A DNA stretch of 64,000 bases from Leptasterias polaris (Eukaryota; Echinodermata; Asteroidea; Forcipulatida; Asteriidae). Position 1 is the stretch's first letter. Each line of letters opens with the position of its first letter. The position numbers were made by a program, and so were the translations under genes. The notes under the pieces are model-generated. The model searched no databases. It was not told where the DNA came from and saw only the letters and a list, made by a program, of their open reading frames with translations. Location of the stretch: NCBI GenBank assembly GCA_037783415.1, contig JAZGTN010000006.1, forward strand, positions 3,658,001 through 3,722,000. Direction: 5' to 3'. Positions 25,681 through 37,600 of the stretch are shown in pieces.

Positions 25681-25842
25681 GAGCCTTTTCCACACTTTGA
25701 CTCCAGCTCCAGCTTGGGCTCCGGCTCTGGCTAAGTCACCAATGTTGGAGTAGTGTGCATTTTGCACGATGCTTCAACATCTGGAGCCAGAGTTGGAACT
25801 GGATCCGGATCCGGAGCTTAAGCTGAGGTTTGGAAAAAGCTC
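25681..25842. mobile_element. Small palindromic MITE-like element
   Basis: GAGCCTTTTCCACAC at the left mirrors GGTTTGGAAAAAGCTC at the right, and the interior CTCCAGCTCC...GGCTCCGGCTCTGG mirrors CTGGAGCCAGAGTTGGAACT and GGATCCGGATCCGGAGC. The whole 160 bp can fold on itself. Confidence 0.65.
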
Positions 25843-28179
25843 TTTTAAAAAAAGTATTTTTAGGGGGGGAAATTTTTTTATATATTTTTTTCCTTATTGT
25901 CTCATATATGTCGACTCATTTGTTTTAATTTAAAACAATGTGTAAACAGTCAATAATGCATGGAACATTAATCCACTCTCAGACTCTGTTTAATAATGTA
26001 AGCCGCTGCGTATGTTTCTAGAATACGCGATCGTAATTTGTTGGAGACGGAATTGACTCTAAAAATGTGACTTTAATTATGTTTAATCAAGCACACTTGG
26101 ACAATCATTCCCCAAGTCCTTGCACAGAGCTTCACGCTTAAGTGGAGCCAGGCGGTTTTGTAAATAAAAAGAATTTGCCTGCTAGAATAATTGGCTGGCA
26201 GCCTTGTTCCCAATCGGCAACGCGCTGTATCGATCCCTCTCCTGACTAACCCCTGGAAGGGAGACACTGACAAACATTGCTGATTTGTTCCCAAAAGCCA
26301 CAACTTTGCATGCACACTTGAACCTTACAAGCGCTTGTAGGGCCCTCACGGGCACTTGGCAAGTATTTTGACGAGATTGCACTTAATTTACGCGATCAAC
26401 CTATAAACTGCCTTCAGTTAAACATGTAGTAAGATCAACGGAAAATGAGTGGGAACCAGTTGCTCTATGAATTGATGTCTCTTTTGCTGGCTACCACGCT
26501 TGAGGGCATGAGATGAGGGGATTGACCACAAAACTAGCTAAACTGCGCCATTTATTTGCACATTATACATGTATGTATTCAAAGGACACAATCCCAGTGG
26601 TTATGATTGATCATGAAATGGCATGGCGAGATCGATACACCCATGGGAATGAGGTTGATTGGCTGGTGATTAAAGTACATGCGTAGCATTCTTGGATTAC
26701 ATAAAAACCAGATTCCATTTGAAAATCTTGAAAATTATTCTAGCGTGTCTTCAGCGTCTAATTTTGCTCAATATTGGACTCCACTATTACATTTAGAAGG
26801 GTTGGGGGCAGTATACTTGGCAAAATAAAGGATGACACAAGAGCCGTATTCCACCAATCAAATGACAAGGATCTCTGGTGTGGTATATAATTCAAAGTAT
26901 TTCTAACACTTATGTTTCGCAACCCAGTATTGGTGATACATGTAGTATTGAAAAACAAAAAGTTAGAGATTTGTTTGTTCATATTTCTAATAAAGTCGAG
27001 TGATTCACTGTTGGATCTTACAAAGGTTTTTTCTTGGAATCAAACTGTGAGGAATTTGTTTAAAAAGCCGAATCTGAACCATGTGTTTGCAGGTGATGCG
27101 TACGTATAGATTTGGACTGTGAAGGATAATTGATATAACAAATGCAAGCAGGTGTAGTGAAGCAAATTGGTTGTTCACTGGAGTGAATCTCCTACTATGC
27201 TAAAACAGGGGGTCATCTACCGGCCAGGCAATGTCCTCTCACGTCTCTCTCCCAAATCCTTATCTCATCATCCGCGGCAGGTTCGGATTTAACTTTCTGG
27301 AAACTCGTGACTGTGTCTCATCTTACGGTATGCCACATCACTGGTTCCCTGAGCTTGGAGCCCCCCCCCCCCCCCCCCTTCCTCCTTCCCCTCCACATCC
27401 CTCGTATGTGCTGCATTCCTTTGCGGGGTTACCAGTGTGTGATGTAGTGTGTTAGTCATGATACAACATTGTGATGACTAGCTCTTCTTCTGGCCAATGA
27501 GAATGTTATTGAAGATGTTAAAATATTCAGGTCTGGGGCATGGCTATTCTCTATGGAGGTTTTGGTGTTGACATTGTCTGGGACCTGATATCATGTCTGG
27601 TTTTCAATGTCATGAGTCTGCTGTGGTCGATTGATGTACCAAATCATGTATGTCTAAGTAGAGTATATCCCTTTTCAAATATAAATGTATGCGGTTGTAT
27701 TGAAAGTTTACTGTTCAGTGATCGAACTGTGCTGATGCTTTTCATTTGTCAAGTGTTTGGAAAAGTTTTTGTTTATTCCTTGTTAATTTTAGGGCTAAAG
27801 TTTTAAATGATTAATTAAATAATTGATTTATAAATGAAGTTATAGCTTAATTTAGTTGGTACTTGTTCTGGGAGAGATCACTATAGATCCTCTAACCACA
27901 GACTTTAAAAGGGTGGGATTGCTTGGTAACTTGGTTGTTTCTCTTGCCCCGGTATTCTGCTGTAGTGCACCTTCCGAAGTTTTCCTTGCATATATTTGTC
28001 TTACAGAAAGTGAAACTGCCAGACAAATATTTACATAATGTGACTCCTTTCAAACTAGGGATTTTTTTTTGATTGTTTCAACAACTTGTAATTTTTGAAC
28101 AGAAGAATAAATAATACAAACAATGGTAAGCTTTTGTCATAAACTTTTTAAAACTTTGTATAAAAGTGCCGTAGACTAT

Positions 28180-28395
28180 CACTACCTGTTCATTGGGCCT
28201 TGAGCATTCCTGAAACCATCTCAACTCCTGAGGAGTATGCAGCACCGGCAACCAAATTGGTGCACAGGTTGCTAATCAATCACATGAACTATCTCTATCC
28301 CCGCAGGTACCCATTTACTCCTGGGTGATGAAAAGCAACTAGTGTCTTGCCCAAGGATACAAGTGTCTGGACCAGGACTCAAACTCAAACTTTTT
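28180..28395 (+). repeat. SINE-like repeat upstream of exon 2
   Basis: CCGCAGGTACCCATTTACTCCTGGGTGATGAAAAGCAACTAGTGTCTTGCCCAAGGATAC and GACCAGGACTCAAACTC resemble the conserved 3' core of tRNA-derived SINEs in many animals. A second relative is at 22600. Confidence 0.5.
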
Positions 28396-28570
28396 TCTGG
28401 ATACCTTCCCCTAATCCTTTGCTCCTCTTTTTGCTATAAATGGATATGTTTTTGTTTGTACTTGTTAATGCCTCTGAAGAAGGTCCAGTTTGGATCGAAA
28501 GCTAAGGCCATCTTCCCTACTAAATTTAAATTTAATTATATATATTTTTTTTTTCCTTTTTTCTTTACAG

Positions 28571-28660
28571 TATGTGTGGGGTATGGAAATGGTGTTTCAG
28601 CGCCTGGCTCTTTGGATGATGATGAGTTGATGTACCAGACGCTAAAGGAACGATTTGAAG
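28571..28660 (+). CDS. EGFR: ErbB exon 2: start of L1 domain
   Basis: The exon follows a strong pyrimidine tract ending TTTACAG and stops before GTGTGT. It begins with two bases completing a codon whose first base is in exon 1 (phase 1), giving V-C at the same place as the human EGFR exon 1/2 junction. It encodes [13 protein letters not shown] and then a helix-like stretch, [11 protein letters not shown], corresponding to the first cysteine and first helix of L1. An open frame continues upstream to 28342, but that stretch is intron. The phase match implies that only the signal-peptide exon is missing. Confidence 0.9.
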
Positions 28661-31600
28661 GTGTGTAACACTGTAGCATTGTCATCTTCTTTCCTAGTAG
28701 CAGGAGAAGAATTCAATTAGATAGCATACCTCCCAACCATTCTGATTTAATCAAACTCGTCCCATTTATTAATTTTTTATTTAAGACCCTAACAATCTGA
28801 TTTCTGAAAATGGGGGAAAACAGTGAAAAAAGTGCTATTTCACTGAGAGTTGGAAAAAGATAAACAAAGGAGGGAACAATTTACTTTTGCAACAACGAAA
28901 TGAGGGATGGTGCTGGATAATTTTTCAGGCAAGTGTTATGCAATTTGTCTAGAGCAAGATGGGTTTAATACCAAACAGGCCCAAATAAAACATGAATTGG
29001 TGTATAAACATTTATTAAGTAACCAAGGAATTGCCCAACAGATGTTGACCGTTGTTCACTTCCTCAACTGTGTTGTTGTTCAAGATCAAGAGCACTGGAC
29101 TCTGAGGTTTCTGATCAGCAGAGTGTGGGTTCAAGTCCCAGTCTTGGCGCTTTTGTCATTAAACAACTTATACGCTACCGCTTTGCCCTTTGGATGGGAC
29201 AGAAAGCCATTGGTCCCATGTGTTTTGTAATGCATGTAAAAGAACCCAGTGCACTTGTCTTAGGAGAAGGGGTTTGCCTCGTTGTTTTCTTGTGTGGCCG
29301 GCTGCAGATTGCACCACAAGCACCTTGTAAACAGGCTCATGGTGCTGCGTAAATAAAACAGGTCTTTTATTTCAAACATAGCTACTCATACTTTGTAACC
29401 CAAAAAATGAACACTTTGAGATGCCCTGGGGTGTGATTGGTTATTGTAATAATTGAAAGACTTGTTAATTTCTCAATTGCACAGGTTGTACCTACGTTGA
29501 TGGAAACTTGGAAATCAAATTTCTACGCCAAAAGACCTATGACATGAGCTTTTTGAAAGACGTTCGTGAGGTCACGGGTTACGTCATTGTTCTTCTCCTG
29601 TACCCGGAGGTCGTCACCTTTCCAAGGCTTCGCATCATTCGGGGTAATGAACTGTATGAGGGTAACGCTCTGTACGTGGCTATCAATCATCATGATAAAG
29701 ACAACCGGACAGGTTTGAGAGAGTTGCAGTTTCCACAGTTGCATGGTAAGCGATTAGAATCTGGGCTCAATTTCCACAGAGCTGCTTAAACGCTAAGCAA
29801 ATTTTCATGCTTACTGCAGCAGAAAAATTTGCTTAAGCATAAGCGTATTTCACAGGTTAGCAAGAAAATAAGGCGGCCACTTGCGCGTTCACAATGGATT
29901 TGCATTGTTACGTCATTCATTTTCGTGCAGTAAGCACCGGAAGGTTAGCATGCCTTTTTGTGTGCTTACGGTTAGCAGCGCTATGAAATAGAAACTTGTA
30001 CGTAAGCACAGAATCGGCCGTTAAGCAGCTTTATGAAATTGGGCCCAGGTGATTTCTGTTCTTTCCAAGTATCTCTGTTTCTTCCTATGCACAAGTTGGT
30101 AACATGTGACTAAACCATATTATAGCAAGAACCAGATGATGATAATGGTATTTAGAGAGCATGTCAAAGGTTGCGCAAGCTCCAGGCACCAGGGAACGCC
30201 TGCATTCCAGTAGACCGCCAGATTGTTCTGCTTGGCAACAGCAGCGTGTTGAACTGCGGGAGCATTCTTACAAGAGTGAATAATATATACGAACATTAGC
30301 TTTTTTAACATTCCGATTGAACGCCTTTTTTGCATTGCATCCTGGGAAAAGGTTGACAAGCTTTTACTCATCTCGTAGCGTCCCGCTGCATGACCTCGAT
30401 TGTTTAAGTTTGATGACGGTTTGCAAAGCAGCAAAGTTTTATTTTGTTCCGTGTTACGGCATAAGATGGTCAATTTGTTTGGAGGCTGTTGAATGTTTTA
30501 AACTTTCATTCTGACCAATTTAAAGTCCCGAACTGTCAGTGCGGTGTTGAGTTGAAGTGTGATAGTTTTTTAGTCCACCGCTCCACAGTGAAGCATCTTG
30601 CAGTAGCATCATTAACATCTAATCTAAGTTATTTTTTTGCAGATCTGGAAAAATCCATTTGATGTGAGTCAATAATTGTTCTGATGGACTACTTTTTTTC
30701 TCTCTCTAATTTTCTTTTTTATTTATTTGCAGAGATTGTTAAGGGGAATGTAAAGTTTGAGAAAAACCGTGATTTGTGCTATGTTAAGTCTATTGACTGG
30801 GGTGATATGAGGGAAGGTCTAAAACCTAACTTTACCGGCCATGGAGGGTCTTGTACAAAAGGTATTATGAGTTGATTTTGTTTTATATAAAATTTATTTT
30901 AAGATATATTCTTTGAGAGAACAAGTCCAACAAAACTGTGAAGTCCACCACGATTGTAACAAACTCTAAACTCATGTTTGATGACCCGGCGAATCAAAGA
31001 CTTCTCTTTGTTCTCACATTGTTTGGAATTTTTTTTTCCTCGTTTTTTTTAGTGGTGTTATTTTATTCCCTTTACCAAAGAATTCCTTTGTGGGGACCAA
31101 ATTAAACAAAGAAAAACAGTGTGGGGACCTTTGTTTCATTGTGTGATAGTCCCTATCATGTTGTGTGTGCCAACACGCTGTGATCTCTTATTGTCTTTGT
31201 TTTCTTTGTACTTGAACCTTTTTTGGCAACAGCTCCCATCAGTTTTGAACACACATTCAAACTGGGGATCTTCTCTCAACCTTGGACTCTATAGTCCTCT
31301 TTTGTTACAGACCCCCAGTTTGAATGTGTCTACCTTCTTTTGTCCCTGTACTTAACATCTCCCCATAGACTTTGTACACAACATTTCATTTTGAGCACCC
31401 CGGTCATCAGAATTTCCTTATGAAGACCTTTTGTTTTCCCTTTTTTGTTTGGCCTCGGTTTCCGTAAGGTACAAAATATGAGCACACACACCCACAAAAA
31501 TGTCAGCCAGCATGCTTGTCTCTAGTTTACAAACACTGGCCACCTTTTTGTATGATCGGCCTTAAGTAGATCAAAACTTGATTGGCACAAAACTTCCCTT

Positions 31601-34600
31601 ATTAACAAAACCTTGAAAGCACTTTTCAATGAAGAAGCAGAATGATTTACCAGTGATATGGGATAGTTGATAGCCTTGTTGTATTAATGATAAATTGTTG
31701 TGCCTATTTTTGCCAGCCAACTTGCGAATGTTACATCTCCAAAAAAGAAAGAAAAAAAGCCAAGTGTGTTTTATTTCTTCTTCGCCATCTTGAACACTTT
31801 CAGTTGTACTTTCTATGCTTTCTGTATCGCCAACTGTCTGTTGAAAATAATGTTATTTTAAAATCTTTCTACAGAGCACGTTTGTTCACCAGAGTGCCCA
31901 GGTGGATGTTGGGGTCCAGGTGCAGACATGTGTCAAATATGTAAGTAAAACGACATTGCTTGCAAGGAGCAAAGCCGTGTAAAAAGCTGAGATAAATTGT
32001 TTGTTTTTAAATTTTAATTAAAATTTTTCTCCCTAAGAAGTAACTATATATCTAGTAAACTTGTGGGTACAACCATGTGTAAAATCTCTTTTGGGAGGAG
32101 TGTTGGCTCTGAAAAGAGCCGGTGTGGTCTCGACGTTCGATCAGAAACAAAAAACAAGAAACTTTGAAAAAATTGAATAAATGTTGCATGTTAACCTTTT
32201 AGCTATCGTGTTGTACTACCTGTTTAAAGAATTAGAAAACATGTATACTTGGTTGCAGGGAAAGAAAACAAAACAACAACAAACAAACAAAAAGAACGCC
32301 TTACCTACCCACCTTATTTTTTCTGACCTGTCTAATTTTTTTAATTTTTTTTAAAGGCCTTATAGTTACTTATATCTTATTTCCCACACCTTGCAAAGCT
32401 TATTTTTCTCCTTTTCCCACATTTGATTTTGTCTTATGTGTTTCCACGCATCTTTGTGGTTATACAAAATTGTTGTATTCCACCTCCTGATTGCTTTTTT
32501 GTTGGTTCACCTTCTACAGACTACATTCTCCTTTCTTATCACTCCCTTTTAACCTGACTGCTTCTGTTGCGCTAATGTACTTATACATGTATGTGTGTGT
32601 TTAATTTTGGGATGACCAAAGAAAAATTTGAATCTTCAACCTCCCGGTGTACGTGCCGGCGCTCTACCAACTGAGCTATCTATCTAGCCCTATGATGGCA
32701 GTCTCCCTATTTTGTCAAATCTTTGCTTGGCGGACCTGAGTCAGAAGCTTTTCATACAACCATGTACTGCCATATAGCCAGGGATCACGCCTGGGAAGTG
32801 GCATTGTAAGGGGATCACCATCAGGGGATGCTACTTCAATTTATACAAACATAGAAGGAAAACTAATTAAACCATACTCATTGTTGTAATATGAAACACT
32901 GCCCTTTTGACCCAAAATCGGAAGAAATGTTTATTAACATGTCATTACACAGCATCAGGGTAGTACTAGTAGATTGGCCGCAAGCTCTGATGGCCTATTA
33001 ACACATTGGAGTGAGCGAGACACTTCACCATAAATTGCTTTCCCTTACCCAGGTGTACAAATGACAACCTGCGAAAGCTTGAGGTTGTATACACCCTGGA
33101 GAACTATAGCCCTGTTCGCATTGGACTTAATTTGGGTAAACTAACCGAGCAAATGGGTAACTTAACCATTTTAAGTCCAATGCGAACAGCCCAGGAAGTT
33201 TCCCTCCCAGGTAACTTACTCGACCCACGTCTGCCCAGTTAAATTGACCCATGTCTGCCCGGTTAAATTGACCAGGTCAGTTTAACCGAGCCGAAAAGTC
33301 CAGTGCGAACGCGATCAGGGTAAAAGCCGTCCCGGTAAAAAGCCACATCCGGTCCCCCGATCACCCGCCGCGCTACGTGATCGTGAGGTGACACGTCGTA
33401 CGACACACGCACGTGTTTACACGGAAGCTCGGTTGCACTCATTGCATTCTCGCTGTCATGCACCCCGGTCAAAGGTCACTGCAATAGCACCCTCTTGTGT
33501 GTGTCTTAAGTAATAGTCGGTATAGTTTTTACCGATCGTGTCGGTTAGTTTACCCACGTCATTAATCCAAGTGCGGTCGCTGGTAAGTTTCACCTTTTGG
33601 AATGTTAACCACTGTCTCGGTAAAACATTAATCCAATGCGAACACGGCTTGCGAATTTTATTTACCTAAGTTGCCCTCTTTTGTACTTCTTCTTCACAGA
33701 TGCTATTGTCATTGCTTTAAATAAGTAGTAAATAGTGTCATACTTATTTACTCCCCAGGGAGTTGACAAAGTTAGATGAATGATCTAAGCCTGCTGCTTG
33801 AGGGATAATAATGTTTGAAAGTGCCTTGATCTAGCTATAGATATGGGCGCTATATAAGAACAATTCAACTATTATCATTATTATTATTATTAGTGTTATT
33901 CTGTATGCTTTAAAAAAAAGTAAACTTTTGATTAAGATATCTTGATTATTTTTATTGTTTTGCTTTGCTCTTGAACTCAGTGACGCGTAAGAATTGCAGT
34001 TTAACGTGTGATTACCGGTGTAATGGTCCCACCCAGGCTGACTGTTGTCATCGTAGCTGTGCTGCTGGCTGTACTGGACCAAGCAACAAGGAATGCTGGG
34101 TGAGTATTAGCTTCACAGCCGCCATCTTGGATCACTTGACCTTTTTTGTGCACTGGATGGTCGGTAATACATGACCCTTGCCACAAAGCTGTCTGCTCTG
34201 TGAGAAAATAGAAGTTGTAACTCAGAAGTAGACTAAAGCTCTTGAATCGTTCCGTCGAAATGAAAATAAAAACAGATTGTTTGAAAGCCCTTCCTCTGAA
34301 GATACCATTAGGCATGCTGATTCAGGCATGATATTCTTCCTAATTAAGTCTGATTTATGATTTTTTTCCCCCTTGGAAAAATCAAAAAATTAAATGTAGG
34401 TCAGCACCTGTACTTGATAAAATATTCCAACTTTTTTCCGAGGACAAAATTTCTTGCCGGCAGATTGCCACATTGAACAGTGAGGCATGACAAACACACA
34501 CCATTGGTATCAGGTTGGGCCCAACTTCATAAAGCTGTTGAGTAGAAAATACTGCTTTATTAGCAATTTTCTTGAAGCAAAAAATGTGTTGGGAACCAGT

Positions 34601-37600
34601 GGCAACAATGTAAACTCGATGACATTTCGGCTGGTGACCTGTTCTAGCTAAGCAAGATTTGTCTGTGCTTAGCAAGTTTTCAGTGCTTACAGGGTTTAGG
34701 AAATTGGGGTGTGATTTGAAATGTGAAACTGATGATTTTCATTGTGACTAAATGTTAGATTTCAAATTCAAACTTTTTTGTCTTCCTCCCTACAGGCCTG
34801 CCTTAAGTTTACCATGGATGACCAATGTGTTGAGAGCTGTCCAGCCAGGACAATCTACAACCCAACCACATTTGAGAATGAGAAGAATCCAAACTTCAGA
34901 TATTCATATGGACCAAGGTGTTTAACCTCTTGTCCAGGTGAGGTCATTTTCTCCATTAAAAAAAGTTCATTTTTTATCGCGAAACAAACAAAAGGTTGAT
35001 CATCATTACTGTGTACATTGCGCGCTATACGTGGTACGTGCAATACGGTCTGACCTACACAGAGAAAAACCAGCTACTCGTTGTGCCTCACATGTGCTGG
35101 TGATAGGACTTGCGACCTTTGAACCTGTGGGGGTGGACATCGTCATTTTTTCTTATGGCGACCATGTGCTATTGTTTTTAGACTATTGTCATGTTGAGAT
35201 CACACTCTATCTCCTGCTGTATGCTGTGTTTTCAAACTCAGAACTCAAAATACAACTTGTCAAACTTCGAGGGCGGTTGCAGGCGGTATGCGGAGTAATA
35301 TGCAGGGCGCCTGCAGGCGGTATGCGGAGTAATATGCAGGGCGCCTGCAGGCGGTATGCGTGCTAAAGGGTTAAAAGTTAATTCCTTTTTTCTTTTCTTT
35401 TTTTCAAAACAATGCAGATAACGTTCTTGAGGATGGAGATAACTGCATAAATCAGTGCCCCAGTGGAAAGCTCGAAAGCAAAGTCCCCGGAGAAAATAAA
35501 TGTGTTGGATGTGAGGGACCTTGTCCAAAGAGTAAGTCTTATGCAATCTAGAAAAATATGATATAACTGTTGTTTACAGAAAGAGTGACCTTGTACATTC
35601 CAGGGCATTTCTCGGCAAGCAAGATGCTACACTAGTTGTACGGGAAATTTAACATTTTGAGTAGTAATTTCCACATAAATTCAAGAGTTATAATAATATT
35701 GGCGGTACAAGTTTTCAGATGTGTCCCTTTTTTTCATTTTAAAAGTTGATGGGAATTGTACAGTGCAATCTCCATGAAATGCAAGATTTTGTGTTTTCTT
35801 CTAATGAGCTGTGGATGTACAAGTTGTGCCTGCAGGAAGTCCAGGCTCTGCGGCTCTTTTGTAAACATGTGATGACACAGGTTGCATGGTTTAATACAAG
35901 AAACCCAAGTCTAAATCACTAAAATGTGAACATTAACAAATGAGGGCACTGTGCATTCAGTGAAGGGGGCTTATGTACAAGTACAAATATGGCAAAATAT
36001 AATATAGTTATTGCACTTTATGTGACCCAACGTATACATGACATATCAAATCACAACAAAATAATGCTTAAATATTCACTAGTTTGGAACATCAGGTTTT
36101 GGACTCGCAAAAACAGAGCCAATTGTTTTACACATTTCTCAAAAAATGTACCATTTCATGCAAACATATTTCAAGGGGAGTTTTCCCACCATGACCATCT
36201 TTATACTATGTATAAAGTTATGTGCAAATTTGTAAACATTTATGTTTTTAATCTCACCAATGTTGTGCCAACCCTTTAACTTACAAAATGCAAGACATTG
36301 ACTTGTGACTAATTTCAACACTGTTTTGACTGTTTTGACTGTTTTGACATAAAAACAAACAGCTTGTATCGGGCTTGATGATAAAGAAATGCTTTATAAA
36401 GACCATTTTGAGGACGGAGCACTGGACAATTGTACTATCATACGAAACAACATCTTCATTGGAACTGCTTCATTCGATGGGTAAGTTTAGGCCGCATCTG
36501 ATTTAAAGGGTCTGTGTACGTTTGGTTACAACTTTGAAAATTAATGGCAACAAAAACGTATTGGTTAGAAGCGTACAGCAGCTTTTGATAGCATAAAGCA
36601 TTTTGAAAATCATTTCACTTTGAAGTAATGCTGTTATGGAAAAAAAATCAGGTTTTATGCCACTAAATTTGAATCTGAGAAACGTTTGTGTCAGAAACGT
36701 TTCTCAGATTGTGTATTCCCGTAGGGATTATTCTTCCTGCGTGGATATATTCGCTCCGGTTTTACGGCGATATCTCAAAAATGCGACCACCTTTTGAAGT
36801 GAAATTTTCACAGGTTAGTTTTGTTGTATATATCTACATTTATATAGGATTAAAACAATCAAACAGTTCCAAAAACCAAAGGTTTACTTTGCCTTTAAGT
36901 GGTTAAGAGTTGGTATTGAGGATTGGTAGAGCTGACAAAATAGTCGCAGACAGTGTTCATGTTTTGTGTGATCAATCATGAGCATGAACATTTGGGCTTA
37001 ATCATTTGTGTGATTCCAGAGAAAATAATGAAATACCATCGCAAAATTGTCAGCATTTAAACACATTGTCCTTGATTTTGTTTATAACAACTGAAATCAG
37101 CTGTTATGCTTTTTTTATTATTTTTTTTATAAAGGTGTTTAGATACAGTTTTCTTGAATATGACTTCATTTCAGAGGAAAAACATTTCACAGAAAAAATG
37201 TATAAACTTCATAATCAGTAAGCTTTTTTGACTAAAAGGAAACAAGGATGTTGTTCATCCTTACCAGTTCTGTACAATACCTTTCAGTATTATTGTTGCA
37301 TAAAGAGAATATGACAATATGAGATGCTCCATGCCAAAATTGGGTTCTTCTCGGAAAAAGCGAAACGGCATCAAAAGTAAAGACATCGAAAGCCTCAACC
37401 TTCACTATTCATCATTTTGTATGTCAAGAATGACTTACACGTTAGGCCCTAATGAGGTGTTATTTGAAGGCTTAATGCTCATAAAGAGCAAATGAACCCA
37501 GTTGTGAATTTCGGCAGGAGAGCCTTGTTTTGATGTGGAGCATCTCAAGTGATAGCCAAAAAAGTAAACAGTATGATCGCTGATGTTATTCAGATGTTTT

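Larger units (their letters stand above)
23896..28570. other. No confirmed gene; intron 1 or upstream sequence of the ErbB gene
   Basis: No recognisable exon. Holds repeats listed separately (24590-24702, 25681-25842, 28180-28395) and a poly-C tract (27361-27378). The last 30 bases before 28571 are the pyrimidine tract and acceptor of ErbB exon 2. Confidence 0.55.
31941..33980 (+). other. ErbB intron 5 with SINE, MITE and LINE tail
   Basis: Holds a minus-strand SINE (32605-32720), a large foldback element (33110-33650) and a short LINE 3' tail (33770-33895), listed separately. Confidence 0.8.

Noticed and set aside
28342..28570. N-terminal extension of the ErbB protein from the open frame upstream of exon 2
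   Set aside because: The stretch is a pyrimidine-tract intron end with a clear acceptor at 28570; its translation lacks a signal peptide joined sensibly to L1.
32640..32720. Functional tRNA gene on the minus strand
   Set aside because: A and B boxes are good, but the 5' and 3' ends do not pair and the sequence belongs to a dispersed SINE family with two other copies here.
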